From the NCBI GenBank assembly GCA_002698965.1, contig PAAT01000089.1, forward strand, positions 1 through 49,534: a stretch of DNA of 49,534 nt, given 5' to 3'. The stretch comes from Rhodopirellula sp. (lineage in GTDB: Bacteria; Planctomycetota; Planctomycetia; Pirellulales; Pirellulaceae). The stretch's first letter is position 1; every line of letters starts with the position of its first letter. A program made the translations under genes and the position numbers. Below the pieces are notes generated by a model that did not search any database, had not been told where the DNA came from, and was given only the letters and a program-made list of their open reading frames with translations. Shown here piece after piece: positions 1 through 7,941 of the stretch.

Positions 1-1147
1 CGGCCGCCATCAAAATATTCTCGGTGGCCATAAACGGGAGTTCATCATTGAGATTTCTGGCAATAACCTTCGGATAGGTCACCATGCCGCCACATACGTT
101 CTGCAATAAAATCAGAACCGAATCAATGGCTAGGAAGGCCTGCGGAAGCACCAGACGACGGTTGGCACTATCGTCGAGTGTACGTTCCATCCACTGCGTG
201 GCGACCGTATTAGCCGTACTCGACTGAAGACTCATTACATACCGACTCAAAGCACAAATGCGTTCACTCCGCATGGGGTTACGCTTATATGCCATTGCCG
301 ACGAACCAATTTGATGTTTTTCAAACGGCTCTTCAATCTCCTTACGATTCGCCAGCAGACGGAGGTCAGAAGCCATCTTATGAGCACTTTGAGCAATCCC
401 CGAAAGTGCATCCAGAACCTGCGCGTCGACCTTGCGGGAATAAGTTTGTCCCGTAACCGCATAGCTGGAGGAGAAGCCTGTTTTTTCAGCAACCTTCTGT
501 TCTAGCAGACGCACTTTGGCATGATCGCCATCAAATAATTTAAGAAAGCTTGCCTGCGTCCCCGTCGTACCTTTGGTACTTCGGGCCTTCATCCCGACAA
601 TCCGATGCTGAATATCTTCCAAGTCCATGGCGAAGTCATAGGCCCACAAGCAAGCTCGTTTACCCACCGTCGTGGGCTGAGCTGGTTGCAGATGCGTGAA
701 TCCCAAAGTTGCCAACGACTTATTTTCCATGGCAAACTTACCCAAAGCATCCAGCACAGATGCCAGACGTTGACGGACATACTCTAACGCCTCACGCAAA
801 AGAAGCACGTCCGTATTGTCTGTAACAAAGCAACTGGTTGCTCCCAGGTGAATTATCGGTCTAGCATCCGGGCAAACGTCACCGTAAGCGTGCACATGAG
901 CCATCACATCGTGACGCAACTTCTTTTCATATTCTTTGGCCGCAGTAAAGTCGATATTCTCGACCTCACTTTTAAGCTGAGCAATTTGTTCATCGGTAAT
1001 CGGCAAGCCTAATTCCTGTTCAGCTTCAGCCAGTGCAATCCACATTTTTCGCCAAGTAGAAAACTTTCGCTGCGGACTGAAGATCTCAGCCATTTCAGCG
1101 GAAGCGTACCGTGTAATCAGAGGGTTTTGATATTTGTCGTGGGACAC
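1..1147 (-). CDS. purB: Adenylosuccinate lyase (partial, C-terminus beyond window)
   Basis: Adenylosuccinate lyase acts twice in purine synthesis, releasing fumarate from SAICAR and from adenylosuccinate in the cytoplasm. The open frame gives 382 residues and runs off the left edge, so the last part of the protein is missing. The fumarase/aspartase superfamily signature [15 protein letters not shown] lies at residues 281-295, the [10 protein letters not shown] segment carries the conserved histidine at residue 152, and [12 protein letters not shown] begins at residue 100. The start is a GTG at 1147. A GGAGAG ribosome binding site lies 7 bases upstream, and the first residues ([10 protein letters not shown]) match the usual start of the family. 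It follows the sugar kinase on the same strand after about 100 bases, so co-transcription is possible but there is no functional link. I am sure of the family. Confidence 0.96.
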   Translation of the reverse strand, partial: MSHDKYQNPLITRYASAEMAEIFSPQRKFSTWRKMWIALAEAEQELGLPITDEQIAQLKSEVENIDFTAAKEYEKKLRHDVMAHVHAYGDVCPDARPIIHLGATSCFVTDNTDVLLLREALEYVRQRLASVLDALGKFAMENKSLATLGFTHLQPAQPTTVGKRACLWAYDFAMDLEDIQHRIVGMKARSTKGTTGTQASFLKLFDGDHAKVRLLEQKVAEKTGFSSSYAVTGQTYSRKVDAQVLDALSGIAQSAHKMASDLRLLANRKEIEEPFEKHQIGSSAMAYKRNPMRSERICALSRYVMSLQSSTANTVATQWMERTLDDSANRRLVLPQAFLAIDSVLILLQNVCGGMVTYPKVIARNLNDELPFMATENILMAA

Positions 1148-1251
1148 GCCAAGTCTCTCCAGTCAATAAAAAACTATTCTGCTCAAGCAATCACTTGTGC
1201 ACCCGTATTCTACGTCAACTCGCACGTTCTGCGAACCGGCTCCATGATCGG

Positions 1252-2334
1252 TTATCGCTGTACCCGTCCGCTGGCGTTTCCATCGGCTAACGCTTCAACT
1301 TCCGCAACACTAACGTAATTGAAGTCCCCTTTAATCGAATGCTTCAAGCAACTGGCAGCCACTGCAAAGTCCAGGACCGACTGAAGTGAGTCGTATCTGG
1401 AGTCGTTTAATGCATGAAGCAGGCCAGACGCAAAAGAATCTCCACCTCCAACACGATCCACAATATGCCCTATTTTAAAAGATTCGTACTCACCAGCGGA
1501 ATTCAATGGTGAAAAAACAGCAGTACCTCCCGCCTCGTAAAGCATCGCTCCCCAGTTGTTATGATCAGCAGAGATACTCTCGCGCAAAGTAATCGCCACT
1601 CGCTTCACATTGGAATACTTAGTTACAATCTGCTGAGCGACGTCCTCATAAGCCGCTACATTCAAATGACCGGCCGTAACATCTGTATCTGCTGGATGAA
1701 TATCCAAAACATCTGCCGCATCTTCTTCGTTACCAATCACTAAATCGACGAAAGGCAACACTTCAGCCATGCATTGACGTGCCAATTCCTGCCCCTGAAT
1801 TTCCGGGTGCCATTTCCATAACTTCTTACGGAAGTTCAAATCACACGAAATCTCCACGCCTGCTGATTTCGCCTGTTTCACCAATTCCAGATTAGCTTCA
1901 CAAGCCTGTCTGCTAACGGCAGGAGTAATCCCTGAGATGTGTAACCAATGTACTCCTTCCAAAATAGCGGCAAAGTCATACTCCGCTGCTTCGGCCAGCG
2001 AAACACTACTATAGGCTCGATCATAAAGCACCGTCGAACCTCGTTGGTTGGCGCCACACTCGACGTAGTAAACACCAAGTCGCCCATTACGAGTAAGGAT
2101 TTGAGAAGTATCAACCCCAAGCCCCCGTAAAGATGTCTTAAGACTCTCTGCAAGCGTATTGTCGGGTAGAGCCGAAGCATATCGAACTTGATTACCGAAC
2201 ATTGCTAACGATGCGCATACATTCGCTTCTCCACCTCCCCAGGTAATCTCCACACGTCCCGGCAACACCTGTCGCAAACGCAACTTATGTTCAGGTGCTA
2301 CGCGCATCATTACTTCGCCGAATCCTAAAAACAT
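1252..2334 (-). CDS. kdgK: PfkB-family sugar kinase, probable 2-keto-3-deoxygluconate kinase
   Basis: This 360-residue protein is a PfkB/ribokinase-family carbohydrate kinase. It most resembles KDG kinases, which phosphorylate 2-keto-3-deoxygluconate to KDPG with ATP. Visible features are the N-terminal substrate-side motif WGGGEANVC (residues 32-40), the DLNFRKKLW segment (165-173) typical of KDG kinases, a GNEED stretch (201-205), and the C-terminal anion-hole signature DRVGGGDSFASG (293-304) with the presumed catalytic Asp299. The ATG at 2334 has a strong GAGGAG site 5 bases upstream. It lies 57 bases after the HD-domain gene and before purB on the same strand. A KDPG aldolase, the next enzyme of the pathway, is encoded at 34138-34785. 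The exact sugar is inferred; another 2-keto-3-deoxy sugar acid is possible. Confidence 0.85.
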   Translation of the reverse strand: MFLGFGEVMMRVAPEHKLRLRQVLPGRVEITWGGGEANVCASLAMFGNQVRYASALPDNTLAESLKTSLRGLGVDTSQILTRNGRLGVYYVECGANQRGSTVLYDRAYSSVSLAEAAEYDFAAILEGVHWLHISGITPAVSRQACEANLELVKQAKSAGVEISCDLNFRKKLWKWHPEIQGQELARQCMAEVLPFVDLVIGNEEDAADVLDIHPADTDVTAGHLNVAAYEDVAQQIVTKYSNVKRVAITLRESISADHNNWGAMLYEAGGTAVFSPLNSAGEYESFKIGHIVDRVGGGDSFASGLLHALNDSRYDSLQSVLDFAVAASCLKHSIKGDFNYVSVAEVEALADGNASGRVQR

Positions 2335-2391
2335 CTTTGCTCCTCAAACAAATTGTTGTAATGCAATTATTTACTCTGCTGAATTATTATT

Positions 2392-3792
2392 CTACATGTT
2401 GGTCAGGTCGTCCTCACCATGCCCTGCCAACTGTTGCAGAGCGGCGGCCAATGCTGGCTGATGCTCCATGTTTCTGGCATAAATCCGACAGATCCGCTGA
2501 GCGACAGGCTGACGATCGATCAGTTCATGGCTGGTTAATGGCCGAATCTGGTCGGTGGCCGAGTCGAACAAATAGTTTTGGCCAACAGCTGGCCCCTGTA
2601 CAAGTGGACGAAATATATGTCTTGCGATATCAATCCTGAGTTCCAGTTCCCGTAATGAATCGGGGAGGAACGAACGAAGTTTTTTCTCGACAAATTCCTG
2701 ATCTGTAAAGATACTGCTCGCCTCACTATCGCCTTCGTCAAAAGTCATCGTTCGCTGGCAAACCATTGTCCATGGTACCTGACACTGCAGTAGCTCCTGC
2801 CACTTCGCCCCTAATTCTCCCTTTTCAGCAGACTCGTTTTTCCAACGCCCGACATCTACCAGCAAAGAAGCCTCCGTCAACTTTTGATATTCTGAAAGAT
2901 GCTCGCACGGATTGCCTGGAAATAACAAGGGCATCGAACGAGCAAAGACATCAGCTAAGGCAATGTCAATACCGCGAACACTTCGGTGAAAATATACATT
3001 GCGAAACAGTTCCGCTCTGGCCCCCATAAATCGTAACAAAGCATGAATGCCCCGGTCATGAATAGTTAAACCCTCCTGGCTAAAGAAAGAATATCTGACC
3101 AAACGCTCCAAATCATATGAACGCTGGCTATAACCGGTCATGTAAGCGTCTCGCAGAACGAAGTCCATATTGTCGATCGTATAGATTCCACTCAATAAGC
3201 TACGCAGGAACAACAACCATTGAGGACGCTCTTCTTCCTCGCTTTGAGGGCGTTGAATGATCCAGGCAACATGATCCGGGTTCAACTGCTCATCATCATC
3301 TAAGCGGCTATTTGGATTCCCCCGCAACTCACTGAGAAGCTCTCCCAACTCCGACTGGATAATTTGAGCCCCTACCGTCTCATGAGTTTCACCAAATGTT
3401 CGAAGATAGTGTTCGTCAAAGAAATGGCCAAACGGCCCGTGTCCCACATCATGCAATAAACCAGCCATTCGCATTAAGGATTCGACGTACCCCAGACTTG
3501 GTACCTCCGGGCACACCTGCTTTAAGCTGGGATACAAACTTTGAGTCCAGAGGCTCGCCAAATGCATTACCCCTAAAACATGTTGAAACCGGGAATGTTC
3601 CGCTGTCGGATAGATCCACCAAGCTGTCTGCAACTGATGAATGTGGCGCATGCGTTGCACCCATGGATGATGGATTACATCCTCTTCATATACGGCGTGA
3701 CTACCTGAAGTAAGTCGCTCGTCACGCTTTCCTACAGGAATATAGCCATGAATAGGGTCATGAATCAGTGTCTCTAAATGAAATTCATTCAT
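2392..3792 (-). CDS. HD-domain phosphohydrolase, dGTPase/SAMHD1-like
   Basis: This is a cytoplasmic metal-dependent phosphohydrolase of about 466 residues, of the type that includes dNTP triphosphohydrolases and SAMHD1-like enzymes. The HD motif is complete: histidine at residue 71 in RFQHVLGVMH, the HD pair at 114-115 in GLLHDVGHGPFGH, and a later aspartate in the IDNMDFVLRDA segment. The opening LIHDPIHGYI is typical of this subfamily. An in-frame start 141 bases further upstream exists (3933), but the added residues look unlike the family and cover a 7-bp inverted repeat at 3854-3875, so I chose the ATG at 3792 where family similarity begins. No clear ribosome binding site precedes it. The substrate cannot be read from sequence. 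Confidence 0.85.
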   Translation of the reverse strand: MNEFHLETLIHDPIHGYIPVGKRDERLTSGSHAVYEEDVIHHPWVQRMRHIHQLQTAWWIYPTAEHSRFQHVLGVMHLASLWTQSLYPSLKQVCPEVPSLGYVESLMRMAGLLHDVGHGPFGHFFDEHYLRTFGETHETVGAQIIQSELGELLSELRGNPNSRLDDDEQLNPDHVAWIIQRPQSEEEERPQWLLFLRSLLSGIYTIDNMDFVLRDAYMTGYSQRSYDLERLVRYSFFSQEGLTIHDRGIHALLRFMGARAELFRNVYFHRSVRGIDIALADVFARSMPLLFPGNPCEHLSEYQKLTEASLLVDVGRWKNESAEKGELGAKWQELLQCQVPWTMVCQRTMTFDEGDSEASSIFTDQEFVEKKLRSFLPDSLRELELRIDIARHIFRPLVQGPAVGQNYLFDSATDQIRPLTSHELIDRQPVAQRICRIYARNMEHQPALAAALQQLAGHGEDDLTNM

Positions 3793-3853
3793 AGCAATGA
3801 TTGTAACAGGTACCGATTCTGGCATGTTTAATAGAAGACAGACCTCTTTTAAG

Positions 3854-3875
3854 AATCCCCTCAAAGGCGGGGATT
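3854..3875. repeat. 7-bp perfect inverted repeat upstream of HD gene
   Basis: AATCCCC (3854-3860) and GGGGATT (3869-3875) are exact reverse complements around an 8-base spacer. It lies 62-83 bases upstream of the chosen start of the HD-domain gene. It may be an operator or a 5' leader hairpin; its presence is a weak argument against the longer start of that gene. Confidence 0.5.
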
Positions 3876-4167
3876 TTATCAAATGATTTCCGATGGGGTG
3901 ATCGAATTCTGCAATCGCCACCCTCCAAATCAAAAAAGAATGTTAAACTGCGCTAGCTATAACATTTATTTAATATTGCCCAACACCGATTTTTGTAAGA
4001 TTGGAATAATCCATACCAGCACTATTCACGTTATCAACCCTATTTCACCGATAGATGAAAGAGTTCGGGATGATATCGAGAGTGCACCCGGCAGGTTTGA
4101 AACTACCATTCCTGCCTAATCGGTAAAGTTTCCCAAACGAAGCCCAAAACAACCCGCATCTAAAATG

Positions 4168-4196
4168 TAATGTAAAGTGATGTCCCCTTTACATTA
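4168..4196. promoter_or_regulatory. 10-bp perfect inverted repeat, operator-like
   Basis: TAATGTAAAG (4168-4177) and CTTTACATTA (4187-4196) are exact reverse complements separated by 9 bases, so the two half-sites are centred 19 bases apart, close to two helical turns. The repeat ends 68 bases before the GTG start of the exported 672-residue protein. It has no T-run and follows no gene on the plus strand, so it resembles a dimeric-regulator site more than a terminator. The regulator is unknown. Confidence 0.55.
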
Positions 4197-4264
4197 GTAA
4201 TAGGTCTTATTGATAAAGCTCGGCACATGCTCATCAAAGACCTGACAACCAAAGGAATTGCACC

Positions 4265-6283
4265 GTGACCAATTCGTTCTCGAAACTAATGGTAGCCTTT
4301 GCTCTTACTACCGTTTTTGGATTATCTTCAGTATTCGCTGCACCTTCAACGGATCAACTGCTACCTGATACCACAAAAGCATATTTTGCAGTTCCTGATT
4401 TAGACGAGCTTCAACAACGATTTGAGAAGACTCAAATTCATCAATTAATGACCGATCCTGTCATCAAGCCTTTTGCTGATGAGCTGAAGCGACAGCTTCA
4501 GTCTCGCTTCGATCAAACAGGCATTCGTTTAGGAATCAACTTTGAGGATCTGGAAAACCTGAGTGCAGGCGAAGCCGCTTCAGCTGTTATTGCCGTTGAA
4601 GATGAAGTGCAACCTCACGCTCTTGCCTTAATCGTCGATGTAACCGGTTCGTTAGAGGATGCTCAGGAATTGGTAAATCGTATTGGAAAAGAACTGGTGG
4701 AGCAGGGTGCTGTAGAATCCTCCATCGAAGTGGCTGGTCAGGAAGTCGCTAAATACACAGTCACTGATGAAGACGACCCAGAAATCTCCTATAGTGCCTA
4801 CTACATCATTCATAAAGATCACATCATCTCCACCGACCACACTAAAGTAATGGCCGACATCATGGCTCGCTTTGAAAACCCGGGAGACGACAATGTTGCC
4901 GGCCTCGAAGCCTATCAGGTAGCAATGCAACGCTGTGAAGATGCTTCGGAAGTTGCTGCTCAAATTCGCTGGTTTGTTGAACCATTCGGTTACGCAAAAA
5001 CAGTGCAAGCCGCTGCGGGTGTTGAACCGCAAGGTAAAAACTTCCAAGAATTGCTTCTAGGGCAGGGATTCGGGGCCATTCGAGGTCTGGGTGGTTGGGT
5101 CGTCGTTGCCGAAGGCGAAAAGGAATTCACGCACCACACTTTCGTCTACGCTCCGCGTGACACGCAAGGTATTGAAGCCCAAATCACGTTAGAAGATGAA
5201 GCCGCAGCAAATGGAACCGAAAAAGACGAACGCATTGCAGCCAAAGATTCAGATCAGTATCGTCTGGCCGCCCGGATGCTGGACTTTCCTAACACCGAGA
5301 ATCAGGCGCCACAATCATGGATACCATCGAATGTCAGTACCTACACGACCATGAACTGGAATCTGCGAGATTCATTCGAATACGCTAAAACTTTAGTCAA
5401 CGAATACCTTGATGCCGAAGAAGGACAGGATCTGTTCGAAGAAATCCTTGAAGGAATCGCCCACGATGTTAACGGTCCTCAGCTTGACATTCGGGACGAA
5501 CTTGTAGGCTACCTAGCTGGTCGCGTATCGATCATGACGGGCTTCAAAGAACCAGTCGACATCGACACTCATCAGTGGTTGGCCGCCATCGACATAACCG
5601 ATGCGCCGGCTGTCCGTAAGGCTGTTGCCAAATTCATGAGTGCTGAACCGAACAAGCAGGAGCGTGAATTCAATGGTTTTACTATCTATGAAGTGCTCAA
5701 CGTCGAAGAAGAAATAGACATCGAATTAAATCTTGAATTTGGTGACGACAGCTTCGGTGGCGAAGGCTTTGGCGGAGATGAAGGATTCGGCGGCGAAGAC
5801 TTCGGGGCTCCTGAGGAAGAAGCGGTAGGCTCTCAACCTCTCATCAGTCAATGGGCCGTTACCGTTTCAGACAGTGGTCACATCATTGTTGCCTCAGGTG
5901 CTGACTTCATCGAGGACCTACTTCGAGAAAAGGACGCAAATAAGCTTGATGATACGGACGACTATCAACGAGTGGAAGCCGCTCTGAAATCTCTGGGAGC
6001 GGACTCCACTAGCATGCGAATGTTCAGCCGGCTAGATAAGAAAAATGAGCCCAATTACAAACTTCTTCAACAGGGCAAAATGCATCAATCTGATACGATT
6101 GCCGGCAAGCTTCTTAATCGTCTGATGGGCTCACCGGAAGAAGAGCAAAACATTGAAAAACTCGACGTATCTAAGATGCCTGAATTCGAAAAGGTTGCCA
6201 AATATCTGGGGCCCTCGGGCACCTATGTCCAAACTCGCGATGATGGCTGGTTCATCTCGGGTGCTGTTCTGAAAAAGAACTAA
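4265..6283 (+). CDS. Exported protein of unknown function, DUF3352-like
   Basis: This 672-residue protein has a signal peptide (residues 1-25, hydrophobic core then VFA) and is expected in the periplasm or envelope. I recognise no enzyme motif. Its general pattern, with repeated dipeptide-rich acidic stretches and short segments on how a value changes between residues, resembles the loosely defined DUF3352-type proteins common in planctomycetes; that is a tentative likeness. Around residues 495-520 there is a low-complexity linker of GGEGFGGDEGFGGEDFG type, rich in Gly, Asp, Glu and Phe. The start is a GTG at 4265 with an AAGGAA site about 8 bases upstream. A 10-bp inverted repeat lies 68-97 bases upstream. 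It stands alone, converging on the zinc-ribbon gene. No function is proposed. Confidence 0.75.
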   Translation: MTNSFSKLMVAFALTTVFGLSSVFAAPSTDQLLPDTTKAYFAVPDLDELQQRFEKTQIHQLMTDPVIKPFADELKRQLQSRFDQTGIRLGINFEDLENLSAGEAASAVIAVEDEVQPHALALIVDVTGSLEDAQELVNRIGKELVEQGAVESSIEVAGQEVAKYTVTDEDDPEISYSAYYIIHKDHIISTDHTKVMADIMARFENPGDDNVAGLEAYQVAMQRCEDASEVAAQIRWFVEPFGYAKTVQAAAGVEPQGKNFQELLLGQGFGAIRGLGGWVVVAEGEKEFTHHTFVYAPRDTQGIEAQITLEDEAAANGTEKDERIAAKDSDQYRLAARMLDFPNTENQAPQSWIPSNVSTYTTMNWNLRDSFEYAKTLVNEYLDAEEGQDLFEEILEGIAHDVNGPQLDIRDELVGYLAGRVSIMTGFKEPVDIDTHQWLAAIDITDAPAVRKAVAKFMSAEPNKQEREFNGFTIYEVLNVEEEIDIELNLEFGDDSFGGEGFGGDEGFGGEDFGAPEEEAVGSQPLISQWAVTVSDSGHIIVASGADFIEDLLREKDANKLDDTDDYQRVEAALKSLGADSTSMRMFSRLDKKNEPNYKLLQQGKMHQSDTIAGKLLNRLMGSPEEEQNIEKLDVSKMPEFEKVAKYLGPSGTYVQTRDDGWFISGAVLKKN

Positions 6284-6319
6284 CAACTATAGGCTGTTAA
6301 TCAGCGAGTTACTGAAAAA

Positions 6320-7387
6320 TCAACGGTGGTAAACACGGACATCTCGGTTTGTGTTTACCACTTCTAATGACCAGCGATAGAACTTGCCGTCTAGCAATCG
6401 TGCTGGTGAACCGAAGTAGCGACCTAATTCTTCAAGTTCCTGATCACCAGGCTCTTTTTCAGCCGGTTTCAAGGCTGACACAACGAGTAGATAGTAGCGG
6501 TGTCCCGATGCTATTTTCATCGCGAACTGGCCCTCTACCCCGGCCATCGTAATATCCCCACCAAGCCGACGGATCTCCAGCACACTTGGTAATGATTCAT
6601 CTAACGGGACTCCTGCAGCAATCCCGTTTTCCACGAATTTCTCACTCGGTAACGAATCCTCCGGTAGCAACATCACCAAGGCCATTTCGTCGATCGCTTC
6701 CGGATCGTTGTCCGTGCGAAAGGTCACCCGGCCTTCAAAATTCACGTAGTCATCTACACCGGCTATCTCAGTCTCAACCTGTGATTTCGATCCGAGACTC
6801 ATCATCGTACCTAACCAAAAGCTCGTGATGGCCACAAACAAAATCAAAGCAGCAAACATGTACAAGTTACTTCTTGACACACCTAACTGTCCATGTGCTC
6901 GACGATTTGAGAGGATTTTGGAATCTGCCGCCGTTTCTTTTGATACACGATCGGCCAAGTCGTCAAAAACCTTCGATGAAACTTCCACTCGACGACGTCG
7001 ATCTTCCAATAAGTTGTTTGAAACCGCATCATTTTCTTTTGAAAACGGCGAACTATCATCCTTCACTTCTTCATGAATCGAAGCCATTTTCCCTTCAGCA
7101 TCGGCCAGTACATCAAGACTATTTAGATCGCTCTCTAAACCTGACTCCGGGATTTCCATCACGGAGAGATCAACCAAGGTCGGATCTTCAGTTACAACAG
7201 GGGGTGCAGTAATCCCACGCGGGTGAGACACCACAGGAGGAGCCGTGAGAACTCCCGAATCCTCTGCAGCTACGGCAGGCGGAACCCGCAATTGTGCATG
7301 ACACCCCGGGCAGGTTGCTTCCGTATCAGCACGCGAAACGGGGACTCTTAAGGACTGCTGACAATGAGGACAATTAAACTTGATCAT
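6320..7387 (-). CDS. Zinc-ribbon, single-pass membrane protein
   Basis: This 355-residue protein starts with a four-cysteine zinc ribbon (CPHC at 6-9, CPGC at 26-29), continues with a proline-rich, acidic and probably disordered segment (about 36-165), then one membrane helix (about 175-197), then an extracytoplasmic domain of about 155 residues. The last domain looks beta-rich and contains FEGRVTFRT near its start, suggestive of a carboxypeptidase-regulatory or FxLYD-like fold; that is only an impression. The arrangement ribbon-linker-helix-domain is frequent in planctomycete hypothetical proteins. It is followed upstream, 33 bases away on the same strand, by a small two-helix membrane protein, so the two may form an operon. 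Function unknown. Confidence 0.8.
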   Translation of the reverse strand: MIKFNCPHCQQSLRVPVSRADTEATCPGCHAQLRVPPAVAAEDSGVLTAPPVVSHPRGITAPPVVTEDPTLVDLSVMEIPESGLESDLNSLDVLADAEGKMASIHEEVKDDSSPFSKENDAVSNNLLEDRRRRVEVSSKVFDDLADRVSKETAADSKILSNRRAHGQLGVSRSNLYMFAALILFVAITSFWLGTMMSLGSKSQVETEIAGVDDYVNFEGRVTFRTDNDPEAIDEMALVMLLPEDSLPSEKFVENGIAAGVPLDESLPSVLEIRRLGGDITMAGVEGQFAMKIASGHRYYLLVVSALKPAEKEPGDQELEELGRYFGSPARLLDGKFYRWSLEVVNTNRDVRVYHR

Positions 7388-7420
7388 AGGGGCAGTGATA
7401 TTACACGCCAGTTGGACGTA

Positions 7421-7681
7421 TTAAGTCTCAGGAGTTGAACTTGGTTCAGGAACAGTTTCCTTATTAGATTGTTCAACAAGGTAGAGTGCCATTGCAAGTA
7501 CTAACAAAAAGAAAACGATCAAAGACACTAACAGTCCGATCACTGAGATCACCATAAACACCTGACTTACGCCACCGCGTTCAAAGTTACCGGCTACTAA
7601 CGCAGCACCGCCGGACACCAAACTTGTGACCGCCGCTGATACGAGAATCAAAAGCAAAACGACAATGGTACGCCGAAGCAT
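7421..7681 (-). CDS. Small two-helix membrane protein
   Basis: This 86-residue protein has two hydrophobic helices, about residues 5-30 and 42-68, separated by a short glycine-rich turn, and a polar tail rich in Glu, Pro and Ser. I do not recognise a family. It lies 33 bases upstream of the zinc-ribbon membrane protein on the same strand, which suggests joint transcription from the 7682-7941 gap. The ATG at 7681 has no clear ribosome binding site. The hydrophobic pattern and the strand-consistent neighbour make it a likely real gene. Confidence 0.65.
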   Translation of the reverse strand: MLRRTIVVLLLILVSAAVTSLVSGGAALVAGNFERGGVSQVFMVISVIGLLVSLIVFFLLVLAMALYLVEQSNKETVPEPSSTPET

Positions 7682-7941
7682 TACAGTATAACCCCCATTC
7701 TTCCTAACCTGAGCATTTTAAGGCAGTGGACACCGATGTCAACAACTCCCTTGAATTGTCTTTGTTAAGGTCGCTTATACAGAAGCCAAATCCATCGGCA
7801 TTTGTTTGCAATTAAAGCCAAGGTTCTGGTCAAATGAGGTTAGACAGCAATAATAATGACACGGTATCCGACGCTCGTTTTGCCGATAAATACAAACAGT
7901 AAGATCACTATTGTTAACCTTCTTACCCGCTATGTGAGTTA

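Larger units (their letters stand above)
3793..4264. other. 472-base divergent intergenic region
   Basis: This gap separates the HD-domain gene (minus) from the exported-protein gene (plus). It holds an inverted repeat at 3854-3875 (arms AATCCCC and GGGGATT, 8-base spacer) near the HD gene and a longer one at 4168-4196 near the plus-strand gene. A TTTACA hexamer at 4188-4193 overlaps the right arm of the second repeat and could be a -35 element, but I see no convincing -10 partner. A 78-codon open frame through 3883-4119 has no recognisable features and I do not count it as a gene. Confidence 0.6.

Noticed and set aside
247..1120. Several short open frames in other frames across purB
   Set aside because: The adenylosuccinate lyase frame is continuous through the same region with full family motifs.
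3792..3933. Longer N-terminus of the HD-domain protein
   Set aside because: The extra 47 residues show no family likeness, and the region contains an inverted repeat; the internal ATG fits the family start.
3883..4119. 78-codon open frame in the intergenic region before the exported protein gene
   Set aside because: No recognisable features, no ribosome binding site, and low-complexity codon content; probably chance in a long gap.
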